This document shows positions 7,919-17,008 of a stretch of DNA of 64,000 bases, in pieces; within the stretch, counting starts at the first letter, position 1, and each line of letters starts with the position of its first letter. The DNA is from Rhizobium sullae (GTDB taxonomy: Bacteria > Pseudomonadota > Alphaproteobacteria > Rhizobiales > Rhizobiaceae). The stretch lies in the NCBI RefSeq assembly GCF_900169785.1, contig NZ_FWER01000024.1, forward strand, positions 1 through 64,000, read 5' to 3'. The notes below the pieces were generated by a model. The model searched no databases. It saw nothing but the letters and a program-made list of their open reading frames with translations, and was not told the DNA's origin. A program made the position numbers and the translations under genes.

Positions 7919-8578
7919 ATGGAGTGGGATTGGGATTTCGTCTGGCAGATTATGCCGACGCTCATCGAAGGCTTCAAGATCACCATCCTTGCGACGGTGC
8001 TCGGCGCGGCAGTGGCGGCGGTCTTGGGCCTTGCTATCGCGCTGGTGCGCCGTTCGCCAATCAACGCTGTATCGCGCGGCGTGGGCTTCATTTCCGAGTT
8101 CATCCGTGGCACGCCGCTGCTCGTGCAGCTCTATTTCATATTCTACGTGCTGCCGGATATCGGCATCAGGCTTTCGCCGCTTGTCGCCGGCGTCATCGGC
8201 CTCGGCCTGCATTATGCAACCTACACCGCCGAGGTCTATCGCGCCGGCATCGAGAACGTGCCGCGTGGCCAGTGGGAAGCGGCAAAGGCGACGAATCTGA
8301 CGACGCGCCAAGCATGGATCCATATCATCCTGCCGCAGGCGATCCCGCCGATGATCCCTGCGCTCGCCAACTACTTCATCGCGATGTTCAAGGAGACGCC
8401 GCTGCTCTCCGCCATCACCGTGCTAGAACTGATGAACCAGGCAAAGAGCATCGCCAACAGCAACTACCGCTATATCGAGCCGATGACGCTGGTCGGTATC
8501 TTCTTCCTGGCGATCAGCCTGATCTCGGTGATCGGACTGCGCTGGTTGGAAGAGCGTTATGCTCGGACGGAAGATTAA
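7919..8578 (+). CDS. ehuD: Ectoine ABC transporter permease EhuD
   Basis: 219-residue partner permease of the same family as EhuC. It has the FIRGTPLLVQLYF motif and the cytoplasmic EAA loop (PRGQWEAAKATNLTTRQAW). Predicted helices include IMPTLIEGFKITILATVLG near the N-terminus and a C-terminal helix (LVGIFFLAISLISVIGL). The stop codon is followed immediately by the eutA start (next ATG at 8580), so import and degradation are translated from one message. Confidence 0.92.
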   Translation: MEWDWDFVWQIMPTLIEGFKITILATVLGAAVAAVLGLAIALVRRSPINAVSRGVGFISEFIRGTPLLVQLYFIFYVLPDIGIRLSPLVAGVIGLGLHYATYTAEVYRAGIENVPRGQWEAAKATNLTTRQAWIHIILPQAIPPMIPALANYFIAMFKETPLLSAITVLELMNQAKSIANSNYRYIEPMTLVGIFFLAISLISVIGLRWLEERYARTED

Positions 8579-8579
8579 G

Positions 8580-9359
8580 ATGACGGCAACGATCAATATC
8601 ATGACGGCAAGCCGCCGTCCGCGGCTGGACGAGCGGCCCTTGGAAAAGCGCGTGGGCCTGGTGATCCTTGCAACCGATCATACGACGGAAGTCGACTTCC
8701 ATCGGATGGTCGCCAGCGATCGCATCGGCGTTTACGTGAGCCGCATCCACTACGCTAATCCGACGACGCCGGAAAATCTTCTGAAGATGCAGCCGTCGTT
8801 GACGACGGGAGCAGGGCTCATCCTGCCGGGCGAACCGCTCGATGCGATCATGTATTCATGCACGTCGGCGTCGGTCGTCATCGGTGACGACAAGGTCGAG
8901 GCGGCGATCGCCGCGGCAAAGCCCGGCATGCCGGTCGTTACGCCGACGGCTGCTGCGCTGAAGGCGCTGCGCGCCTTCAGCGCGAAAAGTATATCGATCC
9001 TGACGCCCTACACCGTCGAAACGAGCCGGCCGATGGCGAATTATTTCGCCGCGCTCGGTTTCGAAATAGATCGCTTCACCTGCCTCGGTTTCACGGACGA
9101 CCGGGAGATGGCACGGATCGCGCCGGAGGAGATTGAGGCGCTTGCGCTCGATGCCACTGCGCCGGGCTCAGATGCGCTCTTCATCTCCTGCACGGCGCTG
9201 CGTGCCGCCCAGGTCGCGGGCAGGATCGAACGGAAGATCGGAAAGCCGGTGGTCACCAGCAATCTCGCGACAGCCTGGGCCTGCCTGAGGCATTGCGGCG
9301 ACGACAGGCCGCGGCCGGAGATCGCCCGGCTCATGACGATACCCTATCCGGGAGATTGA
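8580..9359 (+). CDS. eutA: EutA, Asp/Glu racemase-maleate isomerase-like protein of ectoine catabolism
   Basis: 259 residues from ATG 8580. A second ATG at 8601 lacks a ribosome-binding site and is less likely. It belongs to the maleate isomerase/arylmalonate decarboxylase-like branch of the Asp/Glu racemase superfamily. Two Cys motifs at the usual catalytic places are visible: YSCTSASVVIGDD in the first half and FISCTALRA in the second. With EutB and EutC it is proposed to convert 5-hydroxyectoine into ectoine or a common intermediate. The individual reaction has not been firmly assigned in the literature I know. Confidence 0.88.
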   Translation: MTATINIMTASRRPRLDERPLEKRVGLVILATDHTTEVDFHRMVASDRIGVYVSRIHYANPTTPENLLKMQPSLTTGAGLILPGEPLDAIMYSCTSASVVIGDDKVEAAIAAAKPGMPVVTPTAAALKALRAFSAKSISILTPYTVETSRPMANYFAALGFEIDRFTCLGFTDDREMARIAPEEIEALALDATAPGSDALFISCTALRAAQVAGRIERKIGKPVVTSNLATAWACLRHCGDDRPRPEIARLMTIPYPGD

Positions 9360-9363
9360 TGTC

Positions 9364-10365
9364 ATGACCAGATCCTTGCCAGTCAGTCTTCGGGACATCA
9401 TCCTCGCGTCCGAGCGCATTTCGGGCCGGGTTCGGCAAACGCCAATCGTGAGATCGGATGCGCTCAGCGAACGTGTTGGCGCAGCCGTCTACCTGAAGCT
9501 CGAGCACCAGCAGATTACCGGCAGTTTCAAGTTGCGTGGCGCAACCAATGCCGTGCTTTCGCTGTCGGCTGCGCAGAAGGCGCGCGGCGTCGTGGCGGCC
9601 TCGACCGGTAATCACGGGCGCGCGCTTGCTTATGCGGCGAAGGCTGAGGGCTCCAGCGCGACGATCTGCATGTCCCGGCTGGTTCCTGAAAACAAGGTAG
9701 CGGAGATCCGCCGGCTCGGCGCAAATGTCCGGATCATCGGACGCTCGCAGGATGACGCCCAGGTGGAGGTCGACCGTCTTGTGCAAGACGATGGGATGAT
9801 CGCGGTGCCGCCCTTCGATGATGCCAGGGTAATCGCGGGCCAAGGCTCGCTCGGGCTGGAGATCTTTAAGGATTGCCCGGAGGCCGCGACAGTTCTCGTG
9901 CCGCTCTCCGGCGGTGGCCTTGCGGCAGGTGTCGCTGCGGCGCTGAAGGCGATCAATCCGGGAATTCGCCTGATCGGCCTGACTATGGAGCGGGGTGCCG
10001 CCATGAAGGCAAGTCTCGACGCAGGTCATCCGGTTGCGGTCGAGGAAGAGGAAAGCCTCGCCGATTCCCTGGGTGGCGGGATCGGTCTCGATAACCGGCT
10101 TACTTTTTCGATGTGCCGCGACCTACTTGATGACGTCGTCCTTCTGAGCGAGCCGGAGATCGCCGCGGGCATGCATCACGCCTATTGCATGGAACGCGAG
10201 GTGGTTGAGGGAGCGGGTGCTGTCGGCATCGCGGCGCTGCTTGCGGGCAAGATCGATGTCACCGGACCGGTGGTTGCGATCCTGTCCGGCCGGAATGTCG
10301 ACATGGAACAGCATCGAAGTGTGATCAACGGCGCAACGGCATCTACCGGAAAGGACACGGCATGA
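9364..10365 (+). CDS. eutB: EutB, threonine dehydratase-like PLP enzyme of hydroxyectoine use
   Basis: 333 residues, fold II PLP enzyme. The Schiff-base Lys is K56 in ITGSFKLRGATNAVL; the Asn-rich cofactor loop STGNHGRAL and the phosphate-binding glycine loop PLSGGGLAAG are all present. The family is threonine/serine dehydratase-like. In ehu-eut clusters EutB is predicted to remove the hydroxyl from a hydroxyectoine-derived intermediate. GGGAG before the ATG and a 4-bp gap from eutA show coupled translation. It overlaps eutC by four bases (ATGA). Confidence 0.9.
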   Translation: MTRSLPVSLRDIILASERISGRVRQTPIVRSDALSERVGAAVYLKLEHQQITGSFKLRGATNAVLSLSAAQKARGVVAASTGNHGRALAYAAKAEGSSATICMSRLVPENKVAEIRRLGANVRIIGRSQDDAQVEVDRLVQDDGMIAVPPFDDARVIAGQGSLGLEIFKDCPEAATVLVPLSGGGLAAGVAAALKAINPGIRLIGLTMERGAAMKASLDAGHPVAVEEEESLADSLGGGIGLDNRLTFSMCRDLLDDVVLLSEPEIAAGMHHAYCMEREVVEGAGAVGIAALLAGKIDVTGPVVAILSGRNVDMEQHRSVINGATASTGKDTA

Positions 10366-11354
10366 GCTCCATGATCATTCTGACGGAAGCAGACCTCCGG
10401 AAGATCGTCAGCCTTGATCTCGATGCGGTCGGCTGCGTCGAGGACGCCTTCAAAGCGCTGGCGACGAAATCAGTCGCCATGCCGCCGATCCTCAGGCTCG
10501 ACGTTCCGGAACATCGTGGTGAAGTCGATGTGAAGACGGCCTATGTCCCAGGTATCGAAAGCTTCGCCATCAAGATCAGTCCTGGCTTTTTCGACAATCC
10601 CAAGATCGGACTTCCGAGCACCAACGGAATGATGGTGCTGCTCTCCAGCAGGACCGGCCTTGTTCAAGCGCTGCTCCTCGATAACGGCTATCTGACCGAC
10701 GTCAGAACGGCAGCTGCGGGGGCCGTCGCAGCAAAGCATCTGTCCCGCGAGGACTCAAAGGTTGCCGCGGTCTTCGGGGCCGGCATGCAGGCGAAATTGC
10801 AGCTTGAGGCGCTGATGCTCGTCCGTCCGATCACGTCCGCCCGGATCTGGGCGCGGGATGGTTCCAAGGCAGAGGCTACGGCTGCCGAATTATCTGCAAA
10901 GCTTGGAATAGATGTCCTTGCGAAAGCCGACCCGCGAGAGGCGATGAGGGGAGCGGATGTCATCGTGACGACGACGCCTGCCGAGACGCCGATCGTGAGC
11001 GCTGGCTGGCTGGAGCCTGGCCAGCATCTGACGGCCATGGGTTCCGATGCCGAGCACAAGAACGAAATCGATCCTGTCGCGATCACGCAGGCCGATCTCT
11101 ATGTCGCCGACAGCCTAAAGCAGACACGCCGGCTGGGCGAACTCCACCATGCGATCGCCGCCGGCACGATCGCCGCCACCACTGAATTTCCGGAGCTCGG
11201 ACAGATTGCCGCCGGTCAACGTCAAGGCCGTTCGGACGCTAAACAGATCACCATCGCGGACCTGACGGGCACCGGCATTCAGGACACCGCCATCGCCACG
11301 CTTGCCTTTGGGCGGGCCAAGGCCGCCAACGCTGGAACGACATTTGAAAGCTGA
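10362..11354 (+). CDS. eutC: EutC, ornithine cyclodeaminase-like enzyme of hydroxyectoine use
   Basis: 330 residues of the ornithine cyclodeaminase/mu-crystallin family. It has an N-terminal dimer and substrate region (DVKTAYVPG, FAIKISPGF) and a Rossmann NAD(P)-binding core with VAAVFGAGMQAKLQLEALM, a GxGxxxxxQ-type loop, near residues 130-148. The family carries out NAD-dependent reductive or deaminating reactions on amino or imino acids. Its place between eutB and eutD assigns it to the hydroxyectoine branch, acting with EutA and EutB; the exact reaction is unproven. Confidence 0.9.
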   Translation: MSSMIILTEADLRKIVSLDLDAVGCVEDAFKALATKSVAMPPILRLDVPEHRGEVDVKTAYVPGIESFAIKISPGFFDNPKIGLPSTNGMMVLLSSRTGLVQALLLDNGYLTDVRTAAAGAVAAKHLSREDSKVAAVFGAGMQAKLQLEALMLVRPITSARIWARDGSKAEATAAELSAKLGIDVLAKADPREAMRGADVIVTTTPAETPIVSAGWLEPGQHLTAMGSDAEHKNEIDPVAITQADLYVADSLKQTRRLGELHHAIAAGTIAATTEFPELGQIAAGQRQGRSDAKQITIADLTGTGIQDTAIATLAFGRAKAANAGTTFES

Positions 11355-11386
11355 CCGGTGCGGCACCGGTCAAGGAGGGAAGGAAT

Positions 11387-12568
11387 ATGACAAAGCCCAA
11401 TCTCAAATTTTCGCGCGAAGAATACAGCGCGCGCCTCGACAAGACCCGAAAGGCGATGGAAGCCAAGGGCATCGAGCTCTTGATCGTCAGCGATCCGTCC
11501 AACATGGCCTGGCTGACCGGCTATGACGGCTGGTCCTTCTATGTGCATCAGGCCGTGATCGTACCGCCGTCCGGCGAACCGATCTGGTTCGGCCGCGGGC
11601 AGGACGCCAACGGTGCGAAGCTGACCGCCTATCTGAAGCACGAAAACATCATCGGCTATCCGGACCATTACGTGCAGTCCACCGAGCGGCATCCGATGGA
11701 CTACCTCTCCGGTATCCTGACCGACCGCGGCCTCGGCAAGCTTTCGATCGGCGTCGAGATGGACAATTACTGGTTCTCGGCCGCCGCCTTTGCTTCACTG
11801 CAAAAGCACCTGCCGAACGCCCGTTTCGTCGATGCGACGGCGCTGGTCAACTGGCAGCGTGCCGTCAAGAGCGAGACGGAGATCAAATATATGCGCAATG
11901 CCGCCCGCATCGTCGAAGCCATGCATCAGCGCATTTTCGACAAGATCGAGGTCGGCATGCGCAAATGCGATCTCGTTGCGGAAATTTATGATGCCGGGAC
12001 AAGAGGTGTCGACGGGATCGGCGGGGATTATCCGGCGATCGTGCCTCTGCTGCCGTCGGGCGTGGAGGCCTCCGCGCCGCATCTCACCTGGGACGACCGG
12101 CCGATGAAGCGGGGCGAGGGCACCTTCTTCGAGATCGCCGGCTGCTACAATCGCTACCATCTTCCGCTGTCGCGAACCGTTTTCCTCGGCACGCCGACGC
12201 AGGCTTTTCTCGATGCGGAAAAAGCAACGCTCGAAGGCATGGAAGCCGGCCTTGCCGTCGCAAAGCCTGGCAATACCTGCGAGGACATCGCCAACGCCTT
12301 CTTTGCGGTGCTGAAGAAGTACGGGATCGTTAAGGACAACCGCACCGGTTATCCGATCGGGCTCTCCTATCCGCCGGATTGGGGCGAGCGGACCATGAGC
12401 TTGCGTCCTGGCGACAAGACGGAACTGAAGCCCGGAATGACATTCCATTTCATGACCGGGCTCTGGCTTGAAGACATGGGCTTCGAGACGACCGAAAGTA
12501 TCCTGATCACGGAGACTGGCGTCGAGTGCCTCGCTAATGTGCCGCGCAAGCTGATGGTCAAGGACTGA
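11387..12568 (+). CDS. eutD: EutD (DoeA), ectoine hydrolase
   Basis: 393 residues, M24 peptidase/creatinase fold. An N-terminal creatinase-like domain (about 10-155; LLIVSDPSNMAWLTGYDGW) precedes a pita-bread catalytic domain (about 160-390). The equivalent DoeA/EutD proteins open the ectoine ring to give N-alpha-acetyl-L-2,4-diaminobutyrate, an inducer that binds EnuR. It starts at ATG 11387 after AAGGAGGGAAGGA, 32 bp after eutC. Creatinase-like members do not always retain the five metal ligands of aminopeptidases, so a metal-independent mechanism is possible. Confidence 0.92.
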   Translation: MTKPNLKFSREEYSARLDKTRKAMEAKGIELLIVSDPSNMAWLTGYDGWSFYVHQAVIVPPSGEPIWFGRGQDANGAKLTAYLKHENIIGYPDHYVQSTERHPMDYLSGILTDRGLGKLSIGVEMDNYWFSAAAFASLQKHLPNARFVDATALVNWQRAVKSETEIKYMRNAARIVEAMHQRIFDKIEVGMRKCDLVAEIYDAGTRGVDGIGGDYPAIVPLLPSGVEASAPHLTWDDRPMKRGEGTFFEIAGCYNRYHLPLSRTVFLGTPTQAFLDAEKATLEGMEAGLAVAKPGNTCEDIANAFFAVLKKYGIVKDNRTGYPIGLSYPPDWGERTMSLRPGDKTELKPGMTFHFMTGLWLEDMGFETTESILITETGVECLANVPRKLMVKD

Positions 12569-12572
12569 CAGG

Positions 12573-13574
12573 ATGACGAGCAACACAATCCTGCGCCCAT
12601 CGCCGATCAGCGCCACGGTCGATTTCGCTGCCGACGGCGTCCAGCACGGCTTTCTGCGGCTGCCGTACAGCCGCGACGATTCCGCATGGGGGTCGGTCAT
12701 GATCCCGATCAGCGTCATACGGAACGGCTTCGGCCCGACTGCATTGTTGACCGGTGGCAATCACGGCGACGAATATGAAGGGCCGATCGCGCTCTTCGAT
12801 CTTGCCCGGACGCTTCAGGCAGAACACGTCAAAGGCCGCGTCATCATCGTGCCCGCCATGAACTACCCGGCGTTCCTGTCGGGGGCCAGAACCTCGCCAA
12901 TCGACAAGGGTAATATGAACCGCAGCTTTCCGGGCAGACCGGACGGCACGGTTACGCAGAAGATCGCGGATTATTTCCAGCGGACGCTCCTGCCGCTTGC
13001 CGATATCGTGCTCGACTTCCATTCTGGCGGCAGGACGCTCGATTTTCTGCCGTTTTGCGCCGCCCATATCCTGCCCGACAAGGATCAGGAGGCAAAGGGC
13101 TTTGAGTTCGTCGAGGCGTTCGGCGCGCCCTACTCGATGAAGATGCTGGAGATCGACACTGTCGGAATGTACGACACGGCCGCCGAGGAGATGGGCAAGA
13201 TATTCATCACCACGGAACTCGGCGGCGGCGGAACGGCGACAGCGAAAAGCGCGACGATTGCCAAACGCGGCGTGATGAACGTCCTCAAGCATGCCGGCAT
13301 CGTCGATGGTATCGTTGAGCCACAAGCGACCCGATGGCTCGATATGCCGGACGGCGACTGCTTCCTGTTCAGCGAAGATGCCGGGCTCGCAGAATTTGTA
13401 GCCGACCTGGGCGAGACCGTAAATAAAGGGGAGGTTGTCGCGCGGATCCATCCGGTCGGGAGAACCGGCGGCGTTCCGGTCGAGCTTCGGTCAAAGATGA
13501 CGGGCATCCTCACCGCGCGGCACTTTCCGGGCCTAATAAAGCCCGGCGATTGCGCCGCCGTCCTGGCGATTTGA
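12573..13574 (+). CDS. eutE: EutE (DoeB), N-alpha-acetyl-L-2,4-diaminobutyrate deacetylase
   Basis: 333 residues of the AstE/AspA zinc carboxypeptidase-like family. The metal site GGNHGDE (H64, E67) is followed by a second His in VLDFHSGGRT. A C-terminal beta barrel-like part ends GLIKPGDCAAVLAI. It removes acetate from N-alpha-acetyl-diaminobutyrate to release L-2,4-diaminobutyrate. It follows eutD by 4 bp and closes the operon. The usual next genes, the diaminobutyrate transaminase and aspartate-semialdehyde dehydrogenase (doeD, doeC), are absent here and must be supplied elsewhere. Confidence 0.92.
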   Translation: MTSNTILRPSPISATVDFAADGVQHGFLRLPYSRDDSAWGSVMIPISVIRNGFGPTALLTGGNHGDEYEGPIALFDLARTLQAEHVKGRVIIVPAMNYPAFLSGARTSPIDKGNMNRSFPGRPDGTVTQKIADYFQRTLLPLADIVLDFHSGGRTLDFLPFCAAHILPDKDQEAKGFEFVEAFGAPYSMKMLEIDTVGMYDTAAEEMGKIFITTELGGGGTATAKSATIAKRGVMNVLKHAGIVDGIVEPQATRWLDMPDGDCFLFSEDAGLAEFVADLGETVNKGEVVARIHPVGRTGGVPVELRSKMTGILTARHFPGLIKPGDCAAVLAI

Positions 13575-13593
13575 CCTATGGAGGCAATTATCG

Positions 13594-13613
13594 CGCCGCG
13601 CCCAGGCGCGGCG
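13594..13613. terminator. GC-rich hairpin between convergent eutE and methyltransferase genes
   Basis: CGCCGCGCC, CA, GGCGCGGCG forms a perfect 9-bp inverted repeat 20 bp after the eutE stop. A second stem TTCCGGC/GCCGGAA lies at 13650-13667. Neither is followed by a good T run, so the intrinsic terminator call is tentative; they may act as barriers between convergent transcripts. Confidence 0.35.
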
Positions 13614-13697
13614 TCGCTGCCATGTCCGGCTTCCGACCAGTCATTGCCCTTCCGGCAGAGGCCGGAAAGGCGGTTTATACGGTTCAGCCGGCCTGCA

Positions 13698-14735
13698 TCA
13701 GGTCTGCAGGATCGCGTAGACGACGTTCCTGTTCTCGCCGAACTCCACCTTTGCCTCAAACCGATCCTGATTTGGCAAGTCTCTGATGATCGACCACATT
13801 TCCGATTCAGAGCGCCATAGAAGCTCCCAGTTCATGAACGTTTCCATATATCCCTCGACGCTGATGTCGCGCGCGAAGTTGGCGAAGAGAAATTGGCCGC
13901 CGGGCTTCAGCATCTGCAGGCAACGTTCAGTAAGTTTCACGGCCACATTGTGCGCAAGATAGTCGTAAAGACCGGCGGCGTAGATAAAGTCAAATCGACC
14001 CAGTTGCTGGGCACGGGACAAAAGCGTGCGCACGGAGCCGTTGACGGCCTCGACGGCGCTTCCGGCAAAGTCACGCGCCACCAATCCGACACTGAGCGGG
14101 TCCTGGTCGAGCGCCACCCAGCGGCTGATCGCGCCGTCTTGCAATGCACGCGAGCGGTCCGCTTCCCTCAGATGCCCGGCGGCTATCGTCAGAATTTCGC
14201 TGTCGCCTGGCCGCTCGGATGCGATGGCGTCCACTTTTGTGGTCAGCAGATCCCGTCTTTCGCGGACAGCGACAGATGATGACGCTTGCTTCGTATATGC
14301 ATAGAGATCCCGCCCCAGGACGGATGACTGCTCGATCGCGGGGCGCATGCTCGGGTGCTCGTAAATGAAGTCCAAGAGCTGAGCGTCACCCGAGTAGCCG
14401 CGGGGTTTTTCGAATGACCAGCGGGTCAGGGGGTCTTCAAGAAGATAGGCGGCGACGGCATGTTCGCGCGCAATCGGAGCGAGGCGCTGCCAGACGGAGG
14501 AAGGCAGCTTCTGTCTCAGGACGCTCAGCCGCGCTGTAAGACCGCGGACGATATCTGCCGCCGGCAGGCGGTTCTGGAATTGCTGCTCGCTCAGGGCAAG
14601 CAAAATGGCCAGTTCCGCCCGCCCTTCGATGAATTGCTGTTGTAGATACCCGCTGTCGGGTGACTCTGAATTGGCCGCGATGAGATCGGGGGTGATGAGG
14701 CTAAAGCCATCGAGGGCTGTCTGAAATTGGTTCAC
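13698..14735 (-). CDS. Class I SAM-dependent methyltransferase
   Basis: 345 residues. An N-terminal helical region (about 1-150) contains RWSFEKPRGYSGDAQLLDFIY. A Rossmann methyltransferase core (about 165-310) follows, with SEILTIAAGHLRE as motif I, ALDQDPLSV for the acidic ribose-binding residue and FDFIYAAGLYDYL as motif IV. The KPRGYSGD signature is shared with a group that includes PhcB-like enzymes, which methylate 3-hydroxy fatty acids to make quorum signals; the match is from memory and the substrate is not established. It is divergent from a c-di-GMP signalling gene, 158 bp apart, which fits a signalling role. No signal peptide. Confidence 0.75.
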   Translation of the reverse strand: MNQFQTALDGFSLITPDLIAANSESPDSGYLQQQFIEGRAELAILLALSEQQFQNRLPAADIVRGLTARLSVLRQKLPSSVWQRLAPIAREHAVAAYLLEDPLTRWSFEKPRGYSGDAQLLDFIYEHPSMRPAIEQSSVLGRDLYAYTKQASSSVAVRERRDLLTTKVDAIASERPGDSEILTIAAGHLREADRSRALQDGAISRWVALDQDPLSVGLVARDFAGSAVEAVNGSVRTLLSRAQQLGRFDFIYAAGLYDYLAHNVAVKLTERCLQMLKPGGQFLFANFARDISVEGYMETFMNWELLWRSESEMWSIIRDLPNQDRFEAKVEFGENRNVVYAILQT

Positions 14736-14825
14736 TTTTTGAGTTTCCGTTAATACTAAGCTTACTATAGAAAAAGAATCTCCTTCGCGCTAGAGTTTAA
14801 TAAATAGCGGAGTTGCTGGGAATTT

Positions 14826-14840
14826 GTGACGTATTGTCAC
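14826..14840. promoter_or_regulatory. Inverted repeat in methyltransferase / GGDEF-EAL divergent region
   Basis: GTGAC and GTCAC flank GTATT, forming a 15-bp interrupted palindrome 53 bp before the GGDEF-EAL start. It resembles a CRP/FNR-type site but its half-site spacing is one base longer than TGTGA-N6-TCACA. The regulator is unknown. Confidence 0.3.
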
Positions 14841-14893
14841 GCGGTATCCTTGTGGCGATATAAGGCTTAACTAAAACTTCATCGGCAATATCT

Positions 14894-17008
14894 ATGGTCG
14901 CGATGACGTTGGCTGCACCATCTGCGATGACAGCAAATAGTTTCGACGTCGCTGAAGCGGACGGAACCCTTCAACTTTCGATGAGCTCGGGTGAACCGTG
15001 CATGAGGCACACGCTGGCAGAAGTCGAGACAACGCTCTTTGCGCCGCAAGAGGCTCATCAGGCCTGCGAGATGCGAGCGCTCTATCTCAAACATGGGGAT
15101 CAACGTCGCAGAACATCAGCGCGCGCAGGCCTGTGGTTGGCCGTCACGGTCTATCTGATGTTCTTCGTGACCGACCTGCTGCTTATTCCCGACGTGGCGA
15201 TCTTCACCATCATCGCGCGCGTGATCGTCGCGCTCGGCGTCTTGATGGTGCTTGAAGTTCAAGTTTGGCGAGGCGTGGGAACCAACGTCCTTGATTTGAC
15301 GTGCGCGGCTGCCTTGGTCGTGGGGTATTCAGGATGGCTCGTTCCGACGATGACCACGGCATACGTTGAAAATCTCTCCTACTATATGGTGTTCGGCGCG
15401 ATCTTCATGATGGGCGCAAACCTCTTTTTCAGCTTTCGCTTTGCGTTGTCGATTATCGCATCCGGCCTGATATTGGCGATCTTCCTGGTATCGCTTGCCG
15501 TCTTCAGTCCCGGCCCTTCCTATTATCTTTCTTTCGTGACGTTCTACGTGTCGTGTTTCACATTTACGTCCTATGTGAATTGGAAGCTCAACAAGGAGCG
15601 GTTCAATGTCTTCCTCAACGCACATGAGGCGGACCTCCAGCACCAGGAAGCTACAGAGCGGGGGAAAGCGCTTCATAGGCTGGCGAATACCGACCCATTG
15701 ACCGGATTGGAAAATCGAAGGGCCGTTGACCAGCGCTTGCGTGACTGTTGGGAGGAATGGCAGACGCAGGGGCTCGAATTTGCGACATTTCTGATCGATG
15801 TCGATTTCTTCAAGAGATATAATGACTTCTACGGCCATCAGGAGGGTGACAGATGCCTCATCGCCGTGGCAACGGCTCTCGAGGACGCTGTGGCGGCTAT
15901 CGGGGCGACAATCGGGCGTTACGGCGGCGAGGAATTTATCGTCATCTCGCGTCAAAAGGGCGATGAGGAGGCTGCGCATTTAGCTGAAAAACTCTGCCGA
16001 ACGGTCGAGAATCTCAAAATCGCGCACGGGCAGCGCCGTGACGGAGTGCCGGTGGTGACAGTCAGCGTTGGCGCAGCGGTGACAAGACCAGGGGCGGGCT
16101 CGAAGCTTGAGAAAATTATTAACGAAGCAGATCGCGCTCTCTATTCGGCGAAAGCCAGCGGCCGGAATTGCGCGAAACTCTTCGATCCGAACGATCCTCA
16201 GAGCGGCGACGAGACGGAGCATATAGCTGCGCTTTTGAAGATTGCTGTGCCTCAGAAACTCGTTTCCCTCGTTTACCAGCCGATTCAAGACGTCAGCAGC
16301 GGCAGCGTTCATGCCGTTGAGGCTCTGATGCGACTTAGGATGCTTGACGGCACGTCAGTGCCGCCAAGCCTCTTCATTCCCGTGGCTGAGCGAACCGGTG
16401 CTGTCATGGAACTGGGCTATTGGGCTCTCCGTACCGTGTGCCGTGAACTGCTGACCGCAGATCATGTGGAACTTGTGAGCGTAAATGTGTCCCCGATCCA
16501 GTTGAGAGCGCCCGGCTTTGCGTCGTCCGTTGCCGCCGTCCTTTTCGAGACTGGGGTAACGGGCTCAAAACTCGCCTTCGAAATTACCGAGGGGCTTGAA
16601 ATGGAAATGCATTCGGATCTTATCCGCTGCATCAGCGACCTGAAAGCGCTTGGCATCAAAATCTGGCTGGACGACTTTGGCACAGGCTTCGCGGGCCTAT
16701 CCTGGCTTCGCCTGATCGACTTCGATACCGTGAAGATCGATCGGTCCTTTCTTCACGACAGTGATACCGCGCGCGGAAGATCCATGCTGCGCGATATCGT
16801 CCGGCTCATCCGCAATCGTGGGCATCGTATTCTTGTGGAAGGGGTCGAAACGGCTGAGCAGCTCGAGCTGATGCGAGAATTCCGAATTGACGATGTTCAG
16901 GGCTTCCATGTGGGGCGGCCCGCGCCGGCCTCGGAATTTACGCGCCAGCCCACGGACGTTGCGACCAGGTCCGACGGCGACTTGGCCTACAGCGCGAAAG
17001 CCTCATGA
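14894..17008 (+). CDS. Membrane diguanylate cyclase/phosphodiesterase (GGDEF-EAL)
   Basis: 704 residues. About six transmembrane helices (residues about 75-235) form a MASE-like sensor, followed by a GGDEF domain (about 250-425) and an EAL domain (about 450-690). The GGDEF signature is GGEEF at 344-348, an active form, but no RxxD inhibitory site is seen just upstream. The EAL domain keeps E476 in AVEALMRL and the DDFGTG loop at 593-598. Both activities therefore look intact, making it a bifunctional c-di-GMP enzyme at the inner membrane. Neither the direction that dominates nor the signal can be told from sequence. It is divergent from the methyltransferase gene. Confidence 0.9.
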   Translation: MVAMTLAAPSAMTANSFDVAEADGTLQLSMSSGEPCMRHTLAEVETTLFAPQEAHQACEMRALYLKHGDQRRRTSARAGLWLAVTVYLMFFVTDLLLIPDVAIFTIIARVIVALGVLMVLEVQVWRGVGTNVLDLTCAAALVVGYSGWLVPTMTTAYVENLSYYMVFGAIFMMGANLFFSFRFALSIIASGLILAIFLVSLAVFSPGPSYYLSFVTFYVSCFTFTSYVNWKLNKERFNVFLNAHEADLQHQEATERGKALHRLANTDPLTGLENRRAVDQRLRDCWEEWQTQGLEFATFLIDVDFFKRYNDFYGHQEGDRCLIAVATALEDAVAAIGATIGRYGGEEFIVISRQKGDEEAAHLAEKLCRTVENLKIAHGQRRDGVPVVTVSVGAAVTRPGAGSKLEKIINEADRALYSAKASGRNCAKLFDPNDPQSGDETEHIAALLKIAVPQKLVSLVYQPIQDVSSGSVHAVEALMRLRMLDGTSVPPSLFIPVAERTGAVMELGYWALRTVCRELLTADHVELVSVNVSPIQLRAPGFASSVAAVLFETGVTGSKLAFEITEGLEMEMHSDLIRCISDLKALGIKIWLDDFGTGFAGLSWLRLIDFDTVKIDRSFLHDSDTARGRSMLRDIVRLIRNRGHRILVEGVETAEQLELMREFRIDDVQGFHVGRPAPASEFTRQPTDVATRSDGDLAYSAKAS

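Noticed and set aside
14826..14840. CRP-like site between the methyltransferase and GGDEF-EAL genes
   Set aside because: The half-sites are separated by seven bases instead of six between TGTGA and TCAC, so it is kept only as an unassigned palindrome.
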